Source: Ilyonectria destructans
Lineage: Eukaryota; Ascomycota; Sordariomycetes; Hypocreales; Nectriaceae
Direction of reading: 5' to 3'
Length of the DNA: 64,000 nucleotides
Assembly (NCBI GenBank): GCA_020740775.1
Contig: JAHEWK010000022.1
Location: 682,001-746,000, forward strand
The position numbers were made by a program, and so were the translations under genes. Below, in pieces: positions 55,002 through 64,000 of this stretch (its first letter is position 1; every line of letters begins with the position of its first letter). A model generated the notes under the pieces. It did no database searches, was not told where the DNA came from, and worked only from the letters and a program-made list of their open reading frames with translations.

Positions 55002-56858
55002 CTGTAAGAGAAGAATCGACACAGCCGTCCACGTCAGGTTTAAAAGGAAAAAAAACCCCACCATGAATTCTTACTCACTAGACACCACAGCTCATTTTCT
55101 CTTTCATCTCTGATACATGTTTCGGGGGACATCGCACGAATCGCCCTCGCCTTTCAGGCGTGGCCACGAGAGGTCGATTAGTAGTCGATTAGGTCAACGT
55201 GCCTGTGGTGCAAAAGAGCTTGACATGATGAAACGGGTTTCCAGATATTTTTAGAACCTCCCTGATACATCACAATAAGCGCTATATATGAATCAGGCAG
55301 CCATAGACCAAAACCAGGTACCTGGAGTGTAGTCATTTCACGACGTCCAACATGCTCTGTTATTGTCCATCACCTTCACAGCGGATAGAGGATTCCGGCT
55401 ACGGTAAAGAGAAAAAAGGAGAAGAGATAGCATGCAAGAACCCATGTGTCACATTTCTGATTCGAGAGTTAGCCGCGGCGCTGTGAGTCTCACCACGGTT
55501 TACAATCTTCCCACGCGTGCTCTACACGCATACATGCAGCCCTTTTCTCTCACGTAATGCTTGTGGGCGCGGCACAACCTGTACGACTGAATGTTGCGGA
55601 AAGGAGCTCATGTACGTGCGCAGCCCAGAACAGATAGGGTCAGACTAACCATGAAAAGTGTAACAACTAGTGCATGCTAAAGTCAAGCCGTCTAGTCAAT
55701 TTGATAGAGAGGGGAAAATCGTGAACACGACTTGCGGAAATGCTCCGACATACGTGTCGACACTCGCAAAGGTAGCAATCTCTTTGAGGGTGCGTGTCTA
55801 TACATTGATGATAATCAACGTCAGACGGTAGAACACGGGTTCCAAACTCAAACACACTTGCGCAGCGATCTTGATTGTATCACCTGTTCCGTCCGGTTGC
55901 CCAACTTGATCTAAATCTGAGCTGCATGAATCTTGTCTCCGTTCATGTGCTAGATGAACATGCCATCCTCATCGCAACCAAACTATTCATCTGATGTCGT
56001 AGAAGATGAAAAAATGTCTCAGCTACTACACAGTAGGTATGGCGCCGAACGCTTGACAAGCAGGCTCGAGAGCCTGAAACTGTTAGGTATACAGATGTAT
56101 GTACGTGTATCGTGCCACAGTGGGGATGCAAAAGCTATGACGGCACTCCTAGGTATTCACTAGAACTCAGTAGTACCTCCGATGTGTCGTAACTTTTGTC
56201 CCCCACTCTAGTGTAAATCATCGATCGGGTGTAAGGGAGAATCATCTAAGCTCTAAAGCCCAGTGTCTGCTTGTGTCCCACGTGTTCGCGTCGCCCTCTA
56301 TCACAACGTGTCGATCGACGTACCGGTGTCGAAACTTGCATCACAGCTGCCCGATGCTGTTCGTTCAGTAGACCACACTGGCTCGATGTTATACAAACGC
56401 GCCGTTCTGGCCTGAATGGAAGTATGTTACCTGCAAACGCCCCAGTTCTTTGTAGGTGCAATATGTGGGATCTTCGAGGTTGGCAGGCGGGACCATGAAC
56501 CATCTAAGTATGCGTTCACCATGTAGTCTATGCAGCCTATCACGTAGTCGATGCGCAGACATCGCTCCGCATAAGGCCTTACATTCAAGCTTAAGTTTCT
56601 AAGTAGACTAAGAACAATTTGAAGGAGTATCGGCCTTATGTATTTAATCTAAAGGACTAGCGGGAAATTTCCGAGTGATCAACAGAAGGGTGTCGGTCGA
56701 CATGGATAAATTTACATCATAGGCTGAGCACTAAGGCTGCTTTTCTTGAGAGCTCGGAAGTTTTTTGCAAATAACCAAAGGTCATAATAATCAATTAAGC
56801 GAGAAAGTACTCGAATAAAAAAATAAAAAAGAGAATAAGGCATTGGCCTACTGCTTAA
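55002..56858. other. intergenic with one small Tc1-derived MITE
   Basis: About 1.85 kb without a supported gene. Contains the TIR pair described at 56112-56212. Confidence 0.55.
56112..56212. mobile_element. about 100-bp MITE sharing ends with the Tc1 element at 61.8-63.2 kb
   Basis: Left ACAGTGGGGATGCAAAAGCT.., right ..GATGTGTCGTAACTTTTGTC then CCCCACT. Both resemble the TIRs of 61803-63187 (CAGTG.GGGGC...AAAGTTACGACACA). The two arms flank only about 45 bp, so it looks like an internally deleted, mutated derivative. Confidence 0.6.
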
Positions 56859-57767
56859 TCAACACTGGCATATGCACTGGACAATCAAAGGAGAGGACCC
56901 GTCTTGGCCGAGCGCATCGCTCGAGGACGTCGCCGCAGTGTCTTGGTAGGTCGATGTAGTATAGGCGTAGGTCGACGCATCTGTCAGCGGAGCATCTGTA
57001 CCGGTACCTTGTGGCGGCGCGGTTTCGAGGGGCTGTGTGGACACGGCATCCTCGTCTGGCAGTGGCGTTTCGAGTGCTTGCCCAGGCAAGCTACCAGACG
57101 AAAGAGAAAGTTGTCCTTGTCCGACCGGTGGTGTCGTGGCGACCCCTGTCGCGTTTGGTGCCAGAATTGCTCCGTCAGAGCTCAGACTCAGACCGACTGG
57201 CGTGGTGTTTGTCGGTGTCTGCGTGGCTACGGCGCCGCCGGAAACATGTGATGCATCCTGGGATTCCTGGGGGGTGTTCGCGGGAGTAGAGAAACTGCCC
57301 CCGTCGATACCACTCGTAGTCACTGCGGGCAGACTCGAATTTCCGGCCAAGCTCGTCCGCGGATAATCGGTGACACATTCTTGGCTCAGATAGTATTCGG
57401 TGGCTGTAGCGGAGGCCAGAGTCGCGGCCTGAACAGATATCACCTGGCACGCGGCAGGACCACCTTCGTCACATTCCCACACTATCTTCCCCTGCCCCAA
57501 GGGAGCATCGTCTGGCAGTGACAAGTGTATCAGGGGATACTCGGTGCAGGGCGGTTGGCTGTTCTGGACAGGGATCTTCTGATGCAGACTGCCGTTGGAA
57601 AAGAACACATCTGCTTCCCGACAGGTAAGGTTGGCATTTGGGCTCAAGAATTCGGTTGATTCGCCAGCGTACAGAACCAGTCCGATCAAGCATTCACCCG
57701 TAACCTGGGCGTACGCCACGCACAAAAGCAGGGAGAGAGCGAGCCATGTGACACCAGCACGCTGCAT
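56859..57767 (-). CDS. secreted Ser/Thr-rich protein of unknown function
   Basis: 302 aa, single exon. Signal peptide MQRAGVTWLALSLLLCVAYA at ATG 57767 (upstream ATG 57809 is less likely). Residues about 22-125 are a small cysteine-containing domain with an FFSNG-type loop and strands (LIGLVLYAG, YPLIHLSLP, GKIVWECD). Residues about 150-290 are a low-complexity Ser/Thr/Pro stalk, probably O-glycosylated. The C-terminus is VQCICQC. No GPI signal. The architecture is that of a surface or secreted protein; the family is not recognised. Confidence 0.6.
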   Translation of the reverse strand: MQRAGVTWLALSLLLCVAYAQVTGECLIGLVLYAGESTEFLSPNANLTCREADVFFSNGSLHQKIPVQNSQPPCTEYPLIHLSLPDDAPLGQGKIVWECDEGGPAACQVISVQAATLASATATEYYLSQECVTDYPRTSLAGNSSLPAVTTSGIDGGSFSTPANTPQESQDASHVSGGAVATQTPTNTTPVGLSLSSDGAILAPNATGVATTPPVGQGQLSLSSGSLPGQALETPLPDEDAVSTQPLETAPPQGTGTDAPLTDASTYAYTTSTYQDTAATSSSDALGQDGSSPLIVQCICQC

Positions 57768-59072
57768 TTGCGCCTTAGCTGGACCTAGACATTGCAAACT
57801 ATATACCATCGCCAACCTCTTGTCCACGCAAGTGATGATGACGTGAAGACAGAGCTGAACAGCGCTTTGACGTGTTTTGTACGCTTGGGTTAGTCTCGAT
57901 GCTCCTCGGGTTACGTCATGCGAAATGCTACGGTAATTTGGCTCTACCAACCGTTACTACTGTGAACGGAAGTCGATACATCCTAGACGTTATGTCAGGG
58001 ATGTGGAAAAAGCTGACAAATTAGGCACAGCTAACATGCCGCCCTCGCCGAGGTTAAGGCCAAGAAACATCGACACGATCACAGCCACTTTTCGTGTTGT
58101 GAGACGGAGGTGTATTGTAGATACTTGGCCGGTGCTGCTTGACCCACGCTTCGTGTGGAGGAAGTTACGTAAATGTCAGTTGGATGTTCGTGATTTGTGG
58201 TGCCCGGCCAGTACGCGTGATGGTGTCAACTACACCTTCGCTCGTGAACCAGGATGACTGCATGCCCACTGATATAGTCTCCTCGATACTGTACATTACG
58301 CCTATAATGGGATCAATATTTATACTCTCCTGCTGGTATGCTTCTCTTGGTGACGGTATCTCATATTCTCCATCAGCTTTCGATCGGGCTTATACGATTC
58401 GAAACCTCAATCGCCGCCCCACTACTGCTATATAGGAAACAAACATGTATTCAAAGTCTTATACGGACCTGTCTTCTCGGGACGGTAAGTAGCAGATTCG
58501 TCTAGAAGGCAGAGGCTGACAGTGTTAGGGCGTAGTGTACGTCACCGAAACAAGGGGGAATGCATAAATGGTACTGTGCGCCTACCGTGCTGCAAGAAGA
58601 AGTTTCGCAATCACTCTCTACGCAGGATGCTGAGGAAGTCAAGGGTCTGCCCGGCATGCAAGAAGGGGGTGGCCCCTGTGCTCGAAATATTTCACGACTG
58701 TTCCTGGAAGAAGATGACGCTTCACAAGTTCCGGATCATCAGAACATACGGGGACAAGAACAGGAAAAGTTATTGAACGTATGCTGTGATCTTGAGCTGT
58801 AGATTGGATGTAGCAGTACCACAAAATACGAGCCATTTTCAGAGGTAATGCTTGAGTTGCATGTGCATGTCAGTGACGAGGTGCGGACTTTCTAACGAAG
58901 CCGGGTTCACTTGTGGCTCGACCTAGCTACAGACTCGAGGCATAGTCTGAAATCTGTCGCGAGGAACAGTCTTGAAAAATTGTTACAATTGCATATATCT
59001 GACAACCCTCACGCGTCATGCAACTGGGCGACTCAAGACCAACGACGGGAAGCAACTTCTTATATGAGCCGA
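57768..59072. other. intergenic with a weak RING-like frame
   Basis: At 58522-58776 (plus) a short frame reads RLPCCKKKFRNHSLRRML then RVCPACKKG, resembling the second half of a RING/RING-H2 finger, but it has no first half, start support or flanking domain. No other feature. Confidence 0.45.
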
Positions 59073-59903
59073 TCAGTAACCAGCGCCCCTACTGAACTGC
59101 TTCGACCAGTCTCTACTGTCTCGGGGCCAGTTCTGATCAAGTAGAGTTTCGAGGCCTCTCGCGTCGCGAAGTAAGGGTTCTGGATCGATGCTTGCTGCAG
59201 CGCATGACCGTGACAAGCAAGAAAAAATGACAACAGGCTTCCCGGCCTCCCTGCTGTGCCAGCTGTCCGCACTCAGGATCAAGCTGGCGCCAGTCTCGTA
59301 GCCGGCAGGCAACAACGACGGATCATGAAAATCTATCGACAGAACCGACTTCAACACAAAATTCGCGTACATTTCTGTCGGAATCAGCAGGTGGTGGCCG
59401 TCAGAAGGAAACTCTAGACCGTGCGCTACGAGAACGTATGCGCACAAGTTGTGGGGCGAGTATTGCTGTAGGCGCGATAGGTCGATCGACACGACGAAAA
59501 TGACGTCCAACTTGTAGGACACGGCAATCCGCGACGCCTCTTCGGCCGCGATCTTGTCGTTTAGGCTAGCTGGTGTTGGGTAAAGGTGTATAGGCGGTTG
59601 TTGCTCGTCCGTCTCCGAGTCAGCAAGTTCCCAAAATTCCTCGACTGTGGGACTACGAAGATCCCGGTGGAGCGTGGGCCGCCGGTACGGTCTTGCCACG
59701 TTCAGTGGGAGCGGAGGCAGTGGTTTTTGGGTATGTGGCTTGCGCTGGAGTATCATCTTCTCTGTTCTCGGGCGCATCTTGGAAGAGCGTTGAAGATATG
59801 ACGGTTTCTCGAACGTCGCGCCGGACGGTGCCCTCGTCTCCGTGCTAGCGGTGCTCGTGCTGGCATCTTTGCGAGCTCTTCGCCGCCGGAAGCACGATAG
59901 CAT
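59073..59903 (-). CDS. GAF-like-fold hypothetical protein, paralogue of 15217-16083
   Basis: 276 aa, single exon, ATG 59903. Residues 1-100 are basic and Ser/Pro-rich and probably disordered. The C-terminal domain contains a helix KIAAEEASRIAVSY, strands KLDVIFVVSIDL, YVLVAHGL and PVVIFSCLS, an SWHSRE loop, and a final helix SIDPEPLLRDARGLETLL. These landmarks occur in the same order in the plus-strand gene at 15217 (YKATIIFIAQ, VLVAHGL, TVLVFSSLF, DAADP). A small-molecule or redox sensor would fit a GAF-like fold, but that is speculation. No partner domain (kinase, HTH) is fused. Confidence 0.6.
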   Translation of the reverse strand: MLSCFRRRRARKDASTSTASTETRAPSGATFEKPSYLQRSSKMRPRTEKMILQRKPHTQKPLPPLPLNVARPYRRPTLHRDLRSPTVEEFWELADSETDEQQPPIHLYPTPASLNDKIAAEEASRIAVSYKLDVIFVVSIDLSRLQQYSPHNLCAYVLVAHGLEFPSDGHHLLIPTEMYANFVLKSVLSIDFHDPSLLPAGYETGASLILSADSWHSREAGKPVVIFSCLSRSCAAASIDPEPLLRDARGLETLLDQNWPRDSRDWSKQFSRGAGY

Positions 59904-60668
59904 GTTGAAGCTCGCGGTATGAGATCTGGCGTTACTGCATCATGCTTTAGACCTGGGTCGGTGTTGTGGAACCACAGACCTCAGATTCGGATGAACCTGG
60001 GGCTCACAAGGATCCTAAAGTACTGTGTCTGATTACCTGCGTTTTGTATTGTCATGCCGGGACGGTGTTCTGGAAAGGCCATCACCTCGCCTTAACAGCC
60101 ATTGTCTAACAGCAGTTCTTGTCTAGCTACATCACGTAATGCCTACTGTGCTGTGTGTCTCGTGCACATGAAGCGTTTGTTGCATCTGGAAAAAAAGGTC
60201 CCACGGCGTCCTTAAGGCTCGATCTGTTTCCTGTCATAGAGTGCCGTCGGCATACTGCATAGCAACAGATACATTCGCCGGGTCGGTTCCTGCTCGGATG
60301 CTGCTGGCCTGAGAGTAGCTTCAGCTGCCGTCGTTTGGTGTCTAGGCTAGAATGGTATGTAAACTACTTGACTATACCCTGCGCTATCCGTTCTCGCTAT
60401 TGACTATACCGTTTCATTACAACAAAGGTCCGTTGCTGTGTCTGTAAACCGGTTCCAGCGACCAGGATGTACAGGGACTCAGAGCGGGGATCATATGCAA
60501 CTCAGAATATACACACACCCAATCAGACACTACAGACAATCTGGGCTCGTGACACCAATAAAACAGAGTCTCCTGGCAAGGCTCGTGAGGGCGGACCAGA
60601 TGTCAGGAGTGGGTAATGTCTCCTGCTCAAGGACTCAGGTTTGACTAGGTGACGGAGGTAGACGACTC
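59904..60668. other. intergenic, no supported gene
   Basis: Short ORFs only. Confidence 0.5.
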
Positions 60669-61369
60669 CTGCGAGACTAGCGCGTCTCATTGGCTCATGC
60701 CATTGTGGACTCAAAATCCTTTGAACGATGTTTGAGATGGCACGACGAACACATGTTTGTGCTGTCGCTAGCCTTGTCCGTGGCAGAGGCGGCGATTAGG
60801 CGATTGCAACGGACGATCGCGGCGCGATCTCGCGAAAAGCTTGTCACAAACAACTTGTCCCACTGGTGTTGATCCACCCGCGAAAAGGTTACCAACTGCC
60901 TACTTGTCTGGAGCGGGGTGCATGTGGATGAAGGGGTGTGTGCCGTTTGGTGTGTCGTTTGGTCATCGTCCGTCGTCGTGGAGGAAGACGGCGCGAAGAC
61001 GAGGCTTAACTGACGACCCTACCCTACACCACAGGACTAAGAAAGCACCCGCCACCTAAAGATCGGCTTGATATTGACGCTCGAATGGTTTCAGCTGGAA
61101 GATGGCTCACTTAGTTGATTGTTCTACAGTAGATGTACAGTACTAGAGTGTTTACAGTATTTATTTTAATTTTTTATTGTAATTTTTTATTTTAATTTTT
61201 TATTGTAATTTTTTATTTTAATTTTTTACTCTAATTTTTATTTTTATTTTTAACTTTATTTTTTATTGTAATTTTTAACTTTATTTTTTGCTTTATTTTT
61301 TTGCTTTATTTTTATTTTTAATTTTATTTTTTGTGTTGCCATTCGCAGAGTTTTCGCGACAATGTATCC
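60669..61369 (+). repeat. dispersed repeat R2, copy 2
   Basis: Same orientation as 42628-43207. The AT-rich TTTTTATT tract is longer here (about 61155-61330), which explains most of the length difference. Copies are otherwise highly similar over the first 430 bp. Confidence 0.9.
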
Positions 61370-61802
61370 GCGGTGCTACAGTACAACATTGTTGATCCAT
61401 CACATCGTTCACAGATAACAGCCAACAATCGCCAGCGCCGAAAACCCATACCGAAAATCCATACCGGCTTCAGACTACCACCCCCCGCTCTTTGTTTTCT
61501 CTCGCACAGCAGACACTTTTGGACTTTGGATTGGGAGAATTATGTCATGTCGTACCTACCGTACCATACCGTACCATACCGTACCGGCGCTTGTTGGTCG
61601 ACGCTACGACAGCAACCCCCTGGAGTGCTGGAAGCTGAGGTCATGTTCACCTAACCGTATTGAGATTGGTTGATAGATCTGTCAGGTGGCCGATGTGCCG
61701 CATTTCGACCTAGTACGGCCCTGGCAGATCACGGTTGTCTCCAACTCGAGTCACTCGCGACACTCGATCAACGGGGTATAGATCGGAGCCCAATCCACGC
61801 TA
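61370..61802. other. intergenic with CCGTACCATA repeat
   Basis: 61550-61590 has four CCGTACCATA-like units. No gene supported. Confidence 0.55.
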
Positions 61803-63187
61803 CAGTGTGGGGCCAAAAGTTACGACACATTTTCATGTACCCCGCTTTCCCTCTACCTACACTATAGTCAACCCTCAACTTTAACGACTTATTGCGCAGC
61901 CAAATTAAGTCAGAATGGTGTCGCAAATACATCATTCGCCTCATACGAGAACGAGGATTGTTTGGAGGTACAATTCGGGCGTGTCCGCCGCCGCAATCGC
62001 GCGCGATGAGGGGCTAAGTCGGCACGCAATTTACGGCATGGTAAAGAGATATCGGGATCAAAAGAGTGGTCAAGACCAACCCAGGCCCGGCCGGCCACGT
62101 ATGCTAGGAGATCGGGATAAAAGACGGATCCTGAGAGTCGTAGCGATTGACCCTCATATCCAATTCAAGGAATTGATCGAGGAGGCCAATTTGAGCTGCT
62201 CTAGGAAGACGATTCTAGCGTTCCTAAGAAACGAGGGCATTATGCATTTCAAGTCACTTATCCGGCCCTTTATCAATGAGACTACGGCCAGAAAACGCCG
62301 TCACTTTGCGAGACGCTTTGTGCATATGTCTACGGATTTCTGGAAGTCTTGGACCTTCTCGGATGAAGTTATTATAGCCCGAGGCGAGGGCCAGAGACGC
62401 ACTTGGTGCTTCTGTAAGCCGGTACGTAAGCCTATTGCGATTGTGGCCTCTCTGACTGTTCCTAGCACGAGAGACTATTCAGACAGAATGTTCAGGCCCG
62501 TGTCACTCCAACAAGGCATTCGCAGATGTTTTTCAGTGCCTTCAGCTATCGCAGGCGCATTCCAATGGTCCCTCTTTACGGCGATCCGGATTCTGCCCGT
62601 GGCGGCGTTACGGCGCGAGTTCTGCTTGAATGCCTGCAGCAATGCCTTCCTCGAATTGTCACTAGAAATAGCTGCTTTCAGCACGATAATTCCCCTCTTT
62701 TTCGGTCCCGATTGATGATGGGGTGGCTGTTAGAATGGTGCGAGAACAGAAGGGCTGAGGTAATAGATTGGCCGCCCTACAGCCCGGATCTCAACCCCAT
62801 TGAAAACCTATGGGCTATCCTTAAAACAAGGATCTGCGAGCGATATCCTGAGCTCTCGACGATGCCTAAAAATGAGGAATCCAAGCAGCGGCTAATTGAA
62901 GCCGCGATTGAGCTGTGGGAAGAGATTGAGCCGGAGGTGCTACAGAACCTGATTTTTTTCGATGAAGCGCAGGATGCAGGCTGTGGTTCGCGCAAATAGC
63001 TGGTATACAAAATATTGAAGATGCCATTGGAAGCCCCATTCAATAGGCTATATATTGATATATATAAATATTTAATTGATATTTATCTGATTTTGCTAGA
63101 ATTAAATGAAAGTGAAGCCTTCCGTTGGTGTAGGTACTGTGACACCGGATTGACTTCGGGTGTGTCGTAACTTTCGCAGCCCCACTG
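61803..63187 (+). mobile_element. Tc1-type DNA transposon, inactive
   Basis: 1385 bp, TA on each side (61801-61802 and 63188-63189). TIR CAGTGTGGGGCCAAAAGTTA(CGACACA) on the left and its near inverse on the right. Contains a transposase gene broken by frameshifts. Confidence 0.9.
61915..63045 (+). pseudogene. Tc1-type (DD34E) transposase, frameshifted
   Basis: First frame from ATG 61915: HTH (SAAAIARDEGLSRHAIYGMV), GRPRMLGDRDKRRI, and first catalytic Asp in TFSDEVIIARG. Frame changes near 62460-62525 into the frame carrying PLYGDPDSARGGVTARVLLE, HDNSP (second Asp) and WPPYSPDLNPIENLW (third residue Glu). A second shift at a run of seven T near 62955 moves the usual C-terminus (VVRANSWYTKY, stop at about 63045) into a third frame. 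At least two indels, so no functional protein; catalytic residues are otherwise preserved. Confidence 0.88.
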
Positions 63188-63286
63188 TAGCACCTTGCGA
63201 AAGGTCTCCAAACGGATGGCTTGCATTGTCAAGGTCGCATGCATGATTGAAAACGACAAGCACGAGTTTGCGAGGCCAGTCGGTTA

Positions 63287-63820
63287 ACACTGGGAGTGCA
63301 GTGGAGACTGATACTTGATGCGTAGCGACAAATGACGTCTGTGTCTGAAAAAGCTCGCTACGCATGGATGGATGGATGGATGGATGAACCCTCACCATCG
63401 ATCCTTTCGGACGACACGCAAGACGATGCGACGGAGCGCGCATTGCACCTCGACGTGCCCCACTGTTGATCCACTACAGTCTTTTCGTGTCTTGAGTTTG
63501 AACAAGTGTTGCGCGACGTTTGACTTGTGTTTGTCGTGCGTCGTGCGTCGTGCGCCATCTCCAACCTTGTCACTTGTCATGAACGTGAGGACAAACAAGA
63601 CCACAGAAGTTCGCCATGACGCTTGCGCGGCGACGGTACACTAATACATCCAGACCCGCCGCAAGAGCCTGATAGGGTTCACTGTCGTGGAGGTAGACAA
63701 ATAGACAAACGCACTTGGTCGGGAGCGGGTCCGTCAGGGTGTGCAACGAACGCCAGGCGGAGCTGGAGACAGGGCGAGATGGTGAGGGTCAACTGGAGAG
63801 GGTTAACTGGAGAAAGACTA
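63287..63820 (+). repeat. dispersed repeat R1, fullest copy
   Basis: Left part matches 35983-36240 (AACACTGG..TGCAGTGGAGAC). Right part matches 45053-45440 (ACTACAGTCTTTTCGTGTCT to GGAGAGGGTTAACTGG). Contains a GGAT microsatellite (63364-63385). Confidence 0.85.
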
Positions 63821-64000
63821 CTCCGTGGGGCATGGAAGGACAAGTTGGGAACCGTGACAAGACCCTCTCAGACCCTCTCAGACACTACAAGACGCTACAA
63901 AGTGCTACAAGACACGACAAGACACGACAAGACACTCCACAACTTGAGCAACCAAAGAGCGGGCATTTTGTCTGGTCCCCGTTTGCCTACCTTGCCAAAG
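63821..64000. repeat. degenerate ACAAGAC/ACACTACAAG tandem units
   Basis: 63850-63940 consists of short units (GACCCTCTCA twice, then GACACTACAAG and ACACGACAAG several times). The window ends in non-repetitive sequence with no ORF. Confidence 0.7.

Overview
The window looks like a filamentous ascomycete (Pezizomycotina). Genes are interrupted by short GT-AG introns (about 45-150 bp) with CTRAY branch-point-like motifs, and several families are typical of moulds: a CYP52-like P450, a Pth11-like rhodopsin-domain membrane protein, a patatin-like phospholipase with a RING finger, a DUF6589 protein, and Fot1/Pogo, Tc1 and LINE elements. Gene density is low, at roughly one gene per 3-4 kb. Large stretches are microsatellites, degenerate dispersed repeats and broken transposons, so this looks like an accessory or repeat-rich compartment and not a conserved core region. 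No rRNA, no convincing tRNA and no CRISPR array was found.

Layout, 0-20 kb: P450 with an out-of-frame tail (minus), an amidase remnant, a Q-rich protein with a half PHD-like finger (minus), a forkhead-like protein (plus), a nuclease-like remnant, a 1.06 kb TIR element with an almost pure A/T interior, a divergent cyclin (minus), one member of a GAF-like family (plus), a secreted GH16 glucanase (minus), and a truncated copy of a secreted-protein gene ending in a fold-back. 20-35 kb: a four-exon tyrosine recombinase with C2H2 fingers (plus), the intact paralogue of the truncated secreted protein (plus), a Pth11-like receptor (minus) and small lineage-specific proteins. 35-49 kb: repeat-dominated, with an intact Fot1/Pogo transposon sitting beside a RecQ-helicase/DUF6589 chimeric junction, a LINE RNase H relic split by a TA-flanked MITE, a Helitron fragment, hAT-type remnants, and more than 1.3 kb of ACACACGTTC-type arrays that switch strand. 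49-64 kb: a six-exon RING-patatin gene (minus), a short TFIIE-alpha-like protein (minus), an acidic protein, a secreted Ser/Thr-rich protein, the second GAF-like paralogue (minus), a frameshifted Tc1 element and further copies of the dispersed repeats.

The most notable combination is a tyrosine recombinase with the R...HxxR...H...Y residues of the captain/Crypton type, lying in the same orientation and about 26 kb upstream of a patatin-like phospholipase. That gene class is recurrent cargo of fungal Starship giant transposons. Whether this is a Starship cannot be decided without the element edges and an empty-site comparison. Splice sites were assigned by hand from reading frame, GT-AG consensus and family conservation; gene symbols are left empty because none can be assigned with certainty.
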